From positions 186,001-250,000 of the forward strand of contig NZ_CABPSK010000001.1 in assembly GCF_902459645.1 (NCBI RefSeq): a DNA stretch of 64,000 nt, read 5' to 3'. The notes below the pieces were generated by a model that was given only the letters and a program-made list of their open reading frames with translations, searched no databases and had not been told where the DNA came from. Within the stretch, counting starts at the first letter, position 1. Each line of letters starts with the position of its first letter. Origin of the DNA: Pandoraea pneumonica. Its GTDB lineage: Bacteria; Pseudomonadota; Gammaproteobacteria; Burkholderiales; Burkholderiaceae. Made by a program: the position numbers and the translations under genes. Shown here piece by piece: positions 15,562 through 24,481 of the stretch.

Positions 15562-17093
15562 ATGCGTTTCTCATGCACCCGGATCGGGACTTCTCACCAC
15601 CGGCCCAAGGGGCCTGGGATAGAGATGAGCTGGCTAAGGATTTGGCGTTGCCAACGCTTTGGCATGCCATGGCGATGGAGGACGAGTTCTTGTATGAGGT
15701 AGCGAAGCGCGCGACTTATGGGGCGCTGACCAACGATGCGGAGACCATTCGCCATAGGCATGCTGTTTTGCGAGACTGTCAGGCCCATGGCGAAGTTATC
15801 GATGCTATCTACCAACTTGCACTGAGTGCTATTGAGGAGAAAGGAAAGTCGTATTTCGGGATACTTTCTACGTACCCAAGCGCTGTGTTGCATGGTGCGC
15901 TCGAAGTGATGGAAATATTCGTCAAGAAGCTCAGAGACTTGCGGAAAATTGCTGAAGAAAGTGAGAGCACCTTCTCGTCCGACGCATTCAAGCGCCTTTT
16001 TTGCATGCTTAGAGAGGAGCTTTCTGATGAATACCTGAGCGAAGTTGAGCATCACCTCGCCATCTTGCATTTTCGGCGTGGCGTATTGCTAAGCGCTTCA
16101 TTGGGCAAAGACGGTCGAGGTATCGACTATATCGTTCGACTCCCGAATGCCGACGAGCGGCCATGGTGGAGAAGACTCATCAAGCGGCGAAGATCGGAGT
16201 TTTCGTTTGAAATTCCGGAGCGCGATGATGCTGGTGCGCAGGCGCTTAGTGACATCCAGGGGCGTGGAATTAATGCCGTCGCAAATGCGCTCGCCCAATC
16301 GATGGAGCATATTCTTGGCTTTTTTGTGCTCCTGCGTACTGAACTCGCATTCTATCGAGCCCAGCTCAACTTGCAGAAACAACTTGGGTTGCTTGGCGCC
16401 AAACTCTGTGTTCCGACCGTTGCGCCATCGGGATCGCGAGGGCTCCGATTTGATGAGATGTATGACGTGTGCCTTGCCTTACAAATGCAGAAGGCTATTG
16501 TGGGTAATCGGGTCAACGCCACAGGGAAGTCACTCGTGATGATTACTGGGGCGAATCAAGGCGGGAAATCCAGCTTCCTGCGTAGCGTAGGCGTCTCCCA
16601 GCTCATGTTCCAAGCGGGTATGTTGGTTGGTGCGGATCAATATGAGAGCGAAATCTACCAAGGGATGTTCACGCACTACAAGCGGGAGGAGGATGCCGGG
16701 CTGGAAAGTGGAAAATTTGATGAGGAGGTCTCGCGAATGAGCCGGATAGCGCAAAAAATTGTTCCAAACTCGATGCTACTGTGTAACGAGTCTTTTGCTG
16801 CGACCAACGAGCGAGAAGGATCCGCAATCGCCCACGATGTAATCCGCGCCATGCTCGACAAAGAAATACGCGTACTCTTCGTCACGCATTTCTATCATCT
16901 GGCTCGGTCTGTTATTTCGTCGGAGGTCGGGAAGACCTTATTTCTCCGTGCTCCGCGTAATGAGGACGGGACGAGGAGCTTCCGACTTATCGAAGGGGCA
17001 CCACTTGAGACGAGCTTTGGCGAGGATCTTTACAGGCGCATTTTTTGCGAGGATTTAGTGCTTAGCAGTCAGACGACCAAGGCCGATGTTTAA
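15558..17093 (+). CDS. MutS-like ATPase B
   Basis: A protein of 511 residues, starting at the ATG behind GGAGGG, with ATGA overlap to ATPase A. It has the same layout: a helical N-terminal half, then Walker A GANQGGKSSF, MLLCNESFAATNEREG (Walker B and signature region) and the switch VLFVTHFYHLA. The two proteins are distant paralogues, and translational coupling suggests a heterodimer, like eukaryotic MSH pairs. Neither has a nuclease (Smr) tail. The function in fluoride stress is unknown. Confidence 0.85.
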   Translation: MNAFLMHPDRDFSPPAQGAWDRDELAKDLALPTLWHAMAMEDEFLYEVAKRATYGALTNDAETIRHRHAVLRDCQAHGEVIDAIYQLALSAIEEKGKSYFGILSTYPSAVLHGALEVMEIFVKKLRDLRKIAEESESTFSSDAFKRLFCMLREELSDEYLSEVEHHLAILHFRRGVLLSASLGKDGRGIDYIVRLPNADERPWWRRLIKRRRSEFSFEIPERDDAGAQALSDIQGRGINAVANALAQSMEHILGFFVLLRTELAFYRAQLNLQKQLGLLGAKLCVPTVAPSGSRGLRFDEMYDVCLALQMQKAIVGNRVNATGKSLVMITGANQGGKSSFLRSVGVSQLMFQAGMLVGADQYESEIYQGMFTHYKREEDAGLESGKFDEEVSRMSRIAQKIVPNSMLLCNESFAATNEREGSAIAHDVIRAMLDKEIRVLFVTHFYHLARSVISSEVGKTLFLRAPRNEDGTRSFRLIEGAPLETSFGEDLYRRIFCEDLVLSSQTTKADV

Positions 17094-17569
17094 ATGAAGC
17101 GAACGAAAATCTGATTGTTCGCCGTTGCTAAAGGGGCTTTGGGGACTCTGGCGATACCATCGAGCGCTGACATAACTCGCCGCGCATAGTACGAACTCAG
17201 GATGCCTGATAATGAGGGTGCTCATCGCCCTCTGGGATAGACGGCTGCGCGTCGACCCCCGGGCCTAGTCATCGCATTTGCGTTGCGCCCCCGGAAGCAC
17301 GGCATTAACGAGAATTACGCGGCCGCTGGGATCAGCAGTCCGGCTCCTATCATTGGAGTGAATCACGCGAGCGTCAGAATTACAGTGACTGTGAGAGTTA
17401 ACGCTAGCACTGTGCCGCGAGCATGGCTCCCGAGAGGAGCAACTTTAAGAGCTTCAGGGCGACATCAGATAGGATGTGCATCCACCCAGAATGAGGTGCT
17501 CTTTCCCGGGATTGCCTCGCTTACCTCTGAGCCCGTCTCGGTCCTGCCACGCATTCAGCCAAAAGAACG
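17094..17569. other. Non-coding gap between convergent operons
   Basis: GCGAAC/GTTCGC (17099-17122) could form a weak hairpin after MutS-like B. The rest shows no convincing gene on either strand. A short hydrophobic frame with internal stops on the minus strand near 17.3-17.45 kb may be a decayed membrane protein, but I cannot identify it. Confidence 0.4.
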
Positions 17570-18298
17570 CTAGAGAATCTTCGATGCCGAGCTGTCGATG
17601 CCCGTATTCAGGTAACGGACGTTCCGGACGCGTAGTTTGGAGTCCAGCTCGTACACCATGGGTGTCGCATTTGGGATATCCATCTCGCAAAATGTGGACG
17701 GATTTGTGCCGTGCATTGCCGCGATGAGCATGCGAAGACTATTCCCGTGGGCACTGATTAGTACACAGCGTCCCAATCGGAGTAACGGGGAAATGGTATC
17801 TATCCAGCTCGGCTTAACTCTATTGAACGTATCCCGCAGCGATTCTGCGCGAGGTATGAATGGTATGGTGACACCGTGAGACCTTGATAGACGGTCTACC
17901 AAGGTATGAGCTTCGGAAATCTCCATTCGCGGGGGGCAATGAGCATAGCCTCTGCGCCACTGATGCACGGTGCTAGCGCCGTAGATTGCTTCGGCTTCTT
18001 GGCGGTCTAGACCAGTTAACGCACCATAGTGTCGTTCGTTCAATCGCCAATCGAGGAGGCAATCCCGATGTCTGACGGTTTGCACCATCTTCAATATGTG
18101 TGTCTGTGAATCAATCGCACGCCGAAGGCTCGAGGTAATAGCAACGTCAACGTGTAAGCCGGCATCCGCAATCGCCATTCCCGCGCAACTGGCTTGTTTT
18201 GCACCGAGCGCTGTTAGTTCAACGTCGGTCCACCCTGTGAAGCGTTGTTCGCGATTCCAGAGTGACTCACCATGCCGTACTAACACGATGGTCCTCAA
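17570..18298 (-). CDS. gpmA: 2,3-BPG-dependent phosphoglycerate mutase (GpmA-like)
   Basis: A protein of 242 residues. I place the start at a TTG with GGGAG 7 bases upstream, giving LRTIVLVRHGESLWN, because longer frames would overlap the preceding gene. The catalytic RHGESLWN, FTGWTDVELT, RRAIDS, LNERHYGALTG and AHGNSLR motifs are all present. Interconverts 3- and 2-phosphoglycerate, one step above enolase. Second gene after the dynamin-like GTPase, 37 bases on, under riboswitch 8. Fluoride block of enolase raises 2-phosphoglycerate, which may explain its place here. Confidence 0.9.
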   Translation of the reverse strand: MRTIVLVRHGESLWNREQRFTGWTDVELTALGAKQASCAGMAIADAGLHVDVAITSSLRRAIDSQTHILKMVQTVRHRDCLLDWRLNERHYGALTGLDRQEAEAIYGASTVHQWRRGYAHCPPRMEISEAHTLVDRLSRSHGVTIPFIPRAESLRDTFNRVKPSWIDTISPLLRLGRCVLISAHGNSLRMLIAAMHGTNPSTFCEMDIPNATPMVYELDSKLRVRNVRYLNTGIDSSASKIL

Positions 18299-18335
18299 GT
18301 CGTCTCTCCCTATATGCGGATTCTGCTGTTTGTGC

Positions 18336-20393
18336 CTATGTATTGTTTCTGATGACTCCGGCGGCGGTACTGGAGGTGCCGTTAGGTTCATTTGTGCAAG
18401 CACCTGTCAGCCGAGCCAGCGCATCTCGCATTGCCGATAGACGCATCGCAACCGAATTTCTCGGATCGGTCAGGCGAATGCTCTCGTTGTTCAGCCAGGT
18501 AAGTCTTGCGCGCGACCATCCCTGTGCTGATTCGTTAAGTATCTTGCTGGTGTCACATGTCCAACTTTCCAGCGTCTCAGGTACTTTAAGATTGGTCAAT
18601 GCGCGCACTACGCGCGACTTGAGTGGTCTCCAGCGAGATTGGTGTGTTAGTTCATCGCAGAATCTTCCCGCGGTCAGACGTCCAAAATCAATCTCGGGTA
18701 GCTTGGGAACGCGAGGATAGGGGCCATCAAAGTCGGTATGAGTGTCTGACATTGCCTGTCTCGCATGTGCAATGAATTCGCGAAAGGCCGCCTCCCGCTG
18801 CCTCAACTGCTGCGTTATGCAATCAGCATCGGAGCTCACGCGACTTCGGATGGACGCTAGGATTAGCGGCGCCGGGTCAATTAATGCTTCGGGATCTCGT
18901 CGTGCGAGCTCTGCGATGTTCTCACTGGCTTCTGAAACGGCTTCGCGTATCGTAGACATGGACGTATTGCCGGTCATGCCAACGCAAGGGGGATTGTCAA
19001 GGCAATGGCTTGCGCGAGACAGCGCTTGATGGCAGCGAGTCGAACAGATTTCTAATTCCGCAGTCGAGCATTTCGATTCGAGGGATCGGATTTTTGCGTT
19101 CAATGTGGCAATTACATCACGCCTCAAGTTATTGATACGCCTGGATCTCACATCGCTCTTAATTCGCGGACGTTCGGTGACTCTTCCTTTGATGAAGCCG
19201 TCAATCCACAACGAGTTCATCTCCTTATGTTCGCCCTTGGCACTCGACAGATAGATTGCAGTATGTTTGCCAAGAGTGCGTCTTATGCTTTTGTCTGCAT
19301 GTTCGAGGACTGACCATTGCTCGCGCAGCGAGAGCTGATCTGCCTTATTGATTAATACGGCGAGCTCACCACCCAGATCAACTGCTCGGCTCGCGATGCG
19401 TAAGTCCAGATTGCAAGGGCCGTGCGCATCGGTAACCAAAATGGCTAAATCGAAGTAAGGGGATGCTCGCCACCACCAGCCACCGGATTCGACCCCGTCG
19501 ATGCCGGGTGAGTCGATAACAACCAGCCCATCACAAAGGTCTGCTCTCGGCAAGTCGACTGTCGCCAGCGCCACATGCTTGGAATTGTGCTTGTTCCATT
19601 GGAAGTTAAGAAATTCGTCAAGCTGGGTTGGCGGCGTCTCAGCGATGCTTCCGTTAGAGAAAAGGATTCGGACACAGGCCTTCTCTTTTGCCGATTCGAC
19701 CAATGTTGTCGCGGCAGTGGTGGGGATGGGGCCAGTCGGTAGGTTTGCCGTGGGCGCCATAAGATTGGTGAGGGACGTTTTCCCAGTACAGGCCCTTCCG
19801 ACCAGTAAGACATGCAGGGCAGACGAAGTACGTTGGTTGACAAGCACTTCCGCGCGCTCTTGCAATGAGCTAAATCCGAAGAGGGCGCAGGTGAGAAGCA
19901 ACTCATCGAGTTGAGTCTCAGCAGGAGTGTCCGATGTGTCTTGAATGTGGTGTTTGTCGGCATGTGCGTAGGCAACCGACAGGGAACAACGAACGATTTC
20001 GACTGCGTCCTCGACTCGATCAATGAACATGGTGACGTGGCGCGAGAACTCTGGAAGGGACGGCGGCGACGCTCGGCGAAGTGATAAATCTAGCTGTGAG
20101 ATTAAGGCTGGAATTTCATCAAGGCACGAGCGCATCGCCTGAAACGTGTCGCTTGAGTCGAGAGGAGGGGCTGCGCCGACGCTACTTATCAGGTCGAATA
20201 TCGCGAGGCGGACGCGGTGAATTGCATCTAGCGTCGTATCCCTAACAAGGGCAGGTTCCTCGTCACAGTATTGGGAGAGGCGAAAATCCGCCGGTGATGT
20301 ATCCAAGATGCTGCGGAGTTCGTCAAATTTCTCCAGAAGCCCTTGGAGTTGAGCTGCGATCTCGGGCGAAACGACATGCTGGGTGGATGCCAT
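18336..20393 (-). CDS. Dynamin-like / GTPase-domain protein
   Basis: A protein of 685 residues, starting at the ATG preceded by GGAG and 9 bases. The GTPase motifs are clear: G1 GRACTGKTS (199-207), a switch-I Thr-rich TTAATT, G3 DSPGIDG (294-300) and G4 NKAD (349-352). The N-terminal 180 residues and the region after the G domain are helical, and no transmembrane helix is evident. This fits the dynamin-like or GBP-like bacterial GTPases that act at membranes. Behind fluoride riboswitch 8 with gpmA. The role in fluoride stress (for example membrane repair) is unknown. Confidence 0.85.
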   Translation of the reverse strand: MASTQHVVSPEIAAQLQGLLEKFDELRSILDTSPADFRLSQYCDEEPALVRDTTLDAIHRVRLAIFDLISSVGAAPPLDSSDTFQAMRSCLDEIPALISQLDLSLRRASPPSLPEFSRHVTMFIDRVEDAVEIVRCSLSVAYAHADKHHIQDTSDTPAETQLDELLLTCALFGFSSLQERAEVLVNQRTSSALHVLLVGRACTGKTSLTNLMAPTANLPTGPIPTTAATTLVESAKEKACVRILFSNGSIAETPPTQLDEFLNFQWNKHNSKHVALATVDLPRADLCDGLVVIDSPGIDGVESGGWWWRASPYFDLAILVTDAHGPCNLDLRIASRAVDLGGELAVLINKADQLSLREQWSVLEHADKSIRRTLGKHTAIYLSSAKGEHKEMNSLWIDGFIKGRVTERPRIKSDVRSRRINNLRRDVIATLNAKIRSLESKCSTAELEICSTRCHQALSRASHCLDNPPCVGMTGNTSMSTIREAVSEASENIAELARRDPEALIDPAPLILASIRSRVSSDADCITQQLRQREAAFREFIAHARQAMSDTHTDFDGPYPRVPKLPEIDFGRLTAGRFCDELTHQSRWRPLKSRVVRALTNLKVPETLESWTCDTSKILNESAQGWSRARLTWLNNESIRLTDPRNSVAMRLSAMRDALARLTGACTNEPNGTSSTAAGVIRNNT

Positions 20394-20450
20394 GTTGTTA
20401 TTCTCCGCATCATGAACCACTCAATACCATGGTCAATAGCCAAGGTGATT

Positions 20451-20500
20451 GGGTAGGCATCATCATCCGATAGCGGAGGTTTTGGGGGAATGCCATCCCC
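20451..20500 (-). promoter_or_regulatory. Fluoride riboswitch 8 (variant), GTPase-gpmA operon
   Basis: Minus strand: GGGGATGGCATTCCCCC, then AACCTCC and GGATGATGATGCCTACC. The stem is re-paired (GGGG/CCCC), but AACCTCC and GGATGATG differ from the AACCGCC and GGCTGATG of most copies, so this is the least canonical aptamer. CAAT-C-ACC can pair with GGT-ATTG downstream. The leader to the ATG is only about 57 bases. Confidence 0.85.
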
Positions 20501-20522
20501 GCAGTCGCAGTATCGTGTCGAA

Positions 20523-20843
20523 TTAGTCTCCTCCGAGGTATCCGTACTCGATGGGAATTCGAGTATAGAAGAGCTTGACGCCACCGGCCGAGAGCGCAGC
20601 AACTAGCGAGTCGATCTTAGCCTCTTCCGCTACGACGGTAATTGCCACGGGCTCGTCCGCCAGTTCGAAGAATCGGGCCGCATGCAATCTGCCGTCGGCG
20701 CCCACTCCGGTGGACGCCTGTACGGTCGTTTGGCCGCGGATGCCCGTTTGTTCAATTAGCGACGCGATCCACGTATCGGCGTCTTGGCCACCCTTCTTCT
20801 GGTTCTTTGTGAAGTAGACCGTCAACTGGCTGCCTTTGGCCAT
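20523..20843 (-). CDS. DUF190 family protein (copy 3)
   Basis: A protein of 106 residues; the ATG lies 5 bases after GAGAGGT. MAKGSQLTVYFTKNQ, TGIRGQTTVQASTGVGADG, GRLHAARFFELADEPVAI and LFYTRIPIEYGYLG mark it as DUF190, close to copy 2. Sole gene behind fluoride riboswitch 9. Riboswitch 8 begins 23 bases after its stop, so read-through into the GTPase operon is possible. Confidence 0.88.
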   Translation of the reverse strand: MAKGSQLTVYFTKNQKKGGQDADTWIASLIEQTGIRGQTTVQASTGVGADGRLHAARFFELADEPVAITVVAEEAKIDSLVAALSAGGVKLFYTRIPIEYGYLGGD

Positions 20844-20965
20844 GTGAACCTCTCCCAATGCGGGTCTCGGCCATAAACACGGAGAACGTGCAATAGCTGA
20901 GCGCTTATCGATCCGAAATGCGGGGAGTTAAGTTCATGCGCCTACATCCCGTGCGTCTCGGGCTC

Positions 20966-21017
20966 CGTAGGCATCATCAGTCGCGAACGCGACGGTTGAA
21001 GGAGGAATGCCATCTCC
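20966..21017 (-). promoter_or_regulatory. Fluoride riboswitch 9, DUF190 copy 3
   Basis: Minus strand: GGAGATGGCATTCCTCC, AACCGTC, GACTGATGATGCCTACG. The GCC/GGC pair of other copies is GTC/GAC here, a compensated change that supports the stem. CCTAC can pair with GTAGG about 21 bases downstream. The leader to the ATG is about 120 bases. Confidence 0.95.
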
Positions 21018-21063
21018 TGTGTGCCTTGATTCTAGCACTAAGCGCAAGGAACGTAATCTCTCC

Positions 21064-21684
21064 TTACGCCTCTTCAAGGTGGGCAGTATCGTTTACACGA
21101 AGGACGTGGACGCCGGCGGGTCCAACTTCAAACTCATTGATTGCGCAAGGTGATTGGGCTACTCGCCAATAAGACGAAAGTGGTTGGTCAAGTAGTTGCA
21201 TCAGAAGAGCCCTATTTACACTGTCATGCCCGACTAGAACGATAGGGCGCTGTTCGGCGGCGTGCTTCTCGAGGATGTAACGCAACGCGTCGGCGGTCCG
21301 CTGCACTAGGTCCTGAAGTGACTCTCCCCCCGGAAAACGCACGAGGTGCGGATGAGTTAGCCACGTCTCGAATTGCTCCGGCCACTTTTGTTTTGCCTCG
21401 TTGTGTGTGAGCCATTGCCAGTTGCCATAGTCGAGGTCGTTCAAATACTCGAGGGTGGCGCTCGCTGCATTGCTTGCATTCGCGATGAACTCGCCCGTAT
21501 CAACGCAGCGAGACATTGGGCTGGTGTAGACAAATGCGGGACGCGAGTGCTTTAGAAGTCTCGCCGCGAGCCTCGACGCCTGCATCTTGCCGGTAGAAGT
21601 GAGAGGTATGTCGACTCGACCTCGAAAACGTACGGGGTCTATACCTTCCACATGCCCATGCCGCACCAATAGAAGTCGTGGCAT
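21064..21684 (-). CDS. Histidine phosphatase family protein
   Basis: A protein of 206 residues; the start ATG has AAGGA 8 bases upstream. PRLLLVRHGHVEG carries the catalytic His, FVYTSPMSRCVDTGEFI and LNDLDYGNWQW the central motifs, and VGHDSVNRALLMQLL the second His. This is the size and layout of the broad-range/alpha-ribazole phosphatase (PhoE/CobC-like) group, not of GpmA. No riboswitch lies upstream. It ends 47 bases before riboswitch 9 and may read through into it. Confidence 0.88.
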   Translation of the reverse strand: MPRLLLVRHGHVEGIDPVRFRGRVDIPLTSTGKMQASRLAARLLKHSRPAFVYTSPMSRCVDTGEFIANASNAASATLEYLNDLDYGNWQWLTHNEAKQKWPEQFETWLTHPHLVRFPGGESLQDLVQRTADALRYILEKHAAEQRPIVLVGHDSVNRALLMQLLDQPLSSYWRVAQSPCAINEFEVGPAGVHVLRVNDTAHLEEA

Positions 21685-22322
21685 ACAGGTATTCCTTGAT
21701 TGGCGAGCTCGCAACAGACGCGCAACTCCGATGGAGTCTGCGGAGCAATCAGTTCTATCTAGGATAGTACTGCATTGGCCAATTGGGGGAGGCGGACCCT
21801 TTCGTCGAGGAAGTCCTGCATCACAAGAAAAAGGGCCTTTTATTGATTTCTTCGATGTTGAGCGTCTGGTCGTGATGCATGGGGGCACACCTTCGAAGCC
21901 AGCGTGTTGCGGACATCGAGCGGGGTCTGTTTCACCTCATGCAGTCTGGCCGGGCGCAGTGTTGCCAATATCGTTGCCGAGGCCTAATTGGCGCTCCTCT
22001 AAGCCTCAGTTACCCGAGACGTTACGAGGGACCATTGGACTGACGGAACGTATTGAACATGGCGTCGCGCCATCCCACCTGGAATTTGCAAATATCTGAG
22101 TTGAACATGAGAGCGCCTTCGATAGATAGAAGGACGTAGATCTGCGTTGGTGTCGGACGAAGCCACTACAGCCTCGGAGATAGGCGCGGCATAGCTGGCA
22201 ACCGAATAGATAATGGAGGAGCGCGTCAGGCCTCACTGAGAGTCGTTGACGCGGAACGACTCCGAATTTAGGATCGGGAAGCTCATCAAAACGATGGTGT
22301 CGCCAAGATGGGGAGGACTACT
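21685..22322. other. Gap at the right edge of the fluoride island
   Basis: No convincing gene or riboswitch on either strand. AAAAGGGCCTTTT near 21.83 kb is a short palindrome. The stretch probably marks the boundary between the fluoride island and the following cargo. Confidence 0.4.
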
Positions 22323-23768
22323 GTGGACCTTTCAATATTTGACGCACGCAAGTTTGGGTCAATATGCAAGAAGCCCAAGCGTTTCACGTTCGCACTCATG
22401 ATCGTCATGTTGTTCGTAGGACGGTCGGCGTGTGCTGGGACGCTTACCGAGCAGGAGGCACGGTCGATAGCGAAGGAGGCGGTGGTCTACGGCTTCCCGA
22501 TGGTTGATAGCTATCGAATTCAATATGCCTATTTTGTCGATAAACATAACCCTGAGTACAAGGGTGCGTGGAACGAGGTGCATGGCAGCGCTCGCGTTTT
22601 CACTCCTGAGGATCGAGCCGTTCAAACGCCAAACTCGGATACGCCGTACTCAATGCTTGGTGCCGATCTGCGCAGCGAACCGTTGGTGTTGACGGTGCCG
22701 GCAGTTGATAAAAAGAGGTACTACTCGCTTCAGTTCATCGACCTGTACACACACAACTTTGCGTACGTGGGTAGTCGCGCCACTGGCAATGGGCCGGGGC
22801 GATATCTTCTTGTCGGTCCGAACTGGAAAGGTTCAAAGCCCACTGGCATCAACGAAGTCATCCGCTCAGAAACTGAGCTGGCATTGGTTGTATATCGGAC
22901 GCAACTGATCAATCCTGCGGACCTGGAGAATGTGAAGCACGTCCAGGCTGGCTACCACGCCCAACCGCTCTCGCAGTTCTTGAACAAGCAATCACCGAAT
23001 GCTCCAAAGGCCATAGAGTTCATTAAGCCACTCACCCCAGAGGAGGAGCGCACTTCATTAAAGTTCTTCGAGCAACTGAACTTTGTCTTACAGTTCGCTC
23101 CTGCTGTCCCGTCCGAAAAGAAGCTGCGCTCGCGTTTTCAGAAGATTGGGCTCGGCGTGAAAGGGGGATTCGATCCGAATGCCCAGTCGCCGGAAATCCA
23201 AGAAGCCATGAAGCAAGGAATGGCTGATGCCTGGGAAGAGTTTGAGGCGTTCAAACGCAACCAGATCGATACGGGAAAGTTCTCTAGCGCCGATTGCTTT
23301 GGAACGCGGGCGGCACTCAATAACAACTATATGGCGCGAATGGCAGGCGCGGTGCTCGGTATCTACGGGAACTCTAAGGCAGAAGCACTGTATCCGTTGT
23401 ACTTTGCCGACGCGTCGCAGCGAAAGCTCAATGGGCAGCATCGCTACACGTTGCATTTTTCCTCGGAGCAGCTCCCGCCCGTCAATGCATTTTGGTCACT
23501 AACGGTCTACGAATTGCCTCAGAGTTTGCTGTATGCGAACGCTTTGAATAGATACTTGATCAACTCGCCGATGCTCCCCGACTTGAAGCGGGACCAAGAT
23601 GGAGGTCTCACGATCTACCTACAGAATGAGTCGCCGGGTCCTGACAAGGAATCAAACTGGCTGCCGGTTCCTAAAGGCCCGTTCTCCGCCGTGCTGCGCC
23701 TTTATTGGCCGAAAGAAGCCGCGATTAGTGGAGCGTGGACTGCACCGCAGATTCAGAGAGTTGACTAG
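22323..23768 (+). CDS. DUF1254/DUF1214 family exported protein
   Basis: A protein of 481 residues. I choose the GTG behind GGGGAGG (6 bases) over an ATG five codons earlier. A signal peptide is visible (KKPKRFTFALMIVMLFVG...ACA). The N-terminal DUF1254 part has EAVVYGFPMVDSYR, VQTPNSDTPYS and RYYSLQFIDLYTHNFAY; the C-terminal DUF1214 part has HRYTLHF, PPVNAFWSLTVYE and GPFSAVLRLYWP. The family is periplasmic and of unknown function. There is no riboswitch upstream. Confidence 0.88.
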   Translation: MDLSIFDARKFGSICKKPKRFTFALMIVMLFVGRSACAGTLTEQEARSIAKEAVVYGFPMVDSYRIQYAYFVDKHNPEYKGAWNEVHGSARVFTPEDRAVQTPNSDTPYSMLGADLRSEPLVLTVPAVDKKRYYSLQFIDLYTHNFAYVGSRATGNGPGRYLLVGPNWKGSKPTGINEVIRSETELALVVYRTQLINPADLENVKHVQAGYHAQPLSQFLNKQSPNAPKAIEFIKPLTPEEERTSLKFFEQLNFVLQFAPAVPSEKKLRSRFQKIGLGVKGGFDPNAQSPEIQEAMKQGMADAWEEFEAFKRNQIDTGKFSSADCFGTRAALNNNYMARMAGAVLGIYGNSKAEALYPLYFADASQRKLNGQHRYTLHFSSEQLPPVNAFWSLTVYELPQSLLYANALNRYLINSPMLPDLKRDQDGGLTIYLQNESPGPDKESNWLPVPKGPFSAVLRLYWPKEAAISGAWTAPQIQRVD

Positions 23769-23802
23769 CATTACGGGCGCCGGGCCGAGAATTTAATCCT
23801 GG

Positions 23803-23912
23803 CCTGCGCTTACGCTCACCCTCAAGAGAGCAGCCCCGAGATTCCGGTCAGATGGGAGTATGGAATACGCGCCTTTTGGCGTCGCCGTCGGATCAGCTCA
23901 CTTCAACGGTGG
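23803..23912 (+). repeat. Phage-relic segment homologous to 57419-57530
   Basis: This non-coding segment and 57419-57530 align over about 110 bases with small gaps, sharing CACCCTCAAGAGAGCAG, GGCGTCGCCG/AACGTCGCCG and GCTCACTT. A second shared block (GCCGCACTCTGGCGG plus GTCACGCC) is at 24434-24458 and 57901-57925. Confidence 0.8.
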
Positions 23913-24017
23913 TGTTCGTTCGCTAAAACGACCGCTTGAAATATCAGCTCGAAAATATTCCCATCAACGTCCTTATGTGCGGACGAGAATCAGCGGCATA
24001 ACTTCGGGGGAACGATC

Positions 24018-24212
24018 ATGTTGGTGACGGTCAGAACGATACTAGGCGCTCTAGTCCCAATCGGTGTCGTAGTCGGTGCGGCTGGCTACTTCATGCCCTC
24101 TCACGGCTCGCGCGACGACGAGGATCACAACGTGCGAACAACGCTCATCGCTGGCGCAACGTCGGTTACGGTGCTGGCGATCCTCATTTTGTTTGGGTCG
24201 CACGTTCGCTGA
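24018..24212 (+). CDS. Small membrane protein, 64 aa
   Basis: The ATG has GGGGGAA upstream. Two hydrophobic segments (GALVPIGVVVGAAGYFM and TLIAGATSVTVLAILILFG) flank a charged loop SRDDEDHN. No family recognised. It lies between two segments shared with the prophage and may be a leftover phage or moron gene. Confidence 0.55.
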   Translation: MLVTVRTILGALVPIGVVVGAAGYFMPSHGSRDDEDHNVRTTLIAGATSVTVLAILILFGSHVR

Positions 24213-24481
24213 GAGAGGCAGGAGGCCGTTTGAACCAATACGAACCACTAGCCTGGATAGCACTATCCGTCCTTGGGTCCTAAGTGGCGAGACGCCAATG
24301 CAGGGGAGGCTACAATCTATACGTCCCAGTCGCTGCCGAGCAGGAACGTCGATGTCCGGACACGCTATTCGCAGTTTTTTATCGCTATATGCGTACTGGT
24401 GACGGTCGGAAGCGTTTTCACAACACATTAGGTGCCGCACTCTGGCGGACGTCACGCCCGTCGGCGGCGAGTGAGGTACTC

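Noticed and set aside
17283-17573. A 96-codon plus-strand frame in the gap after the MutS-like genes
   Set aside because: No ribosome site, no motif, low-complexity start; treated as non-coding.
21685-22322. Possible tenth fluoride riboswitch ahead of the histidine phosphatase or DUF1254 gene
   Set aside because: No GATGGCAT...CTGATGATGCC pattern on either strand in this interval.
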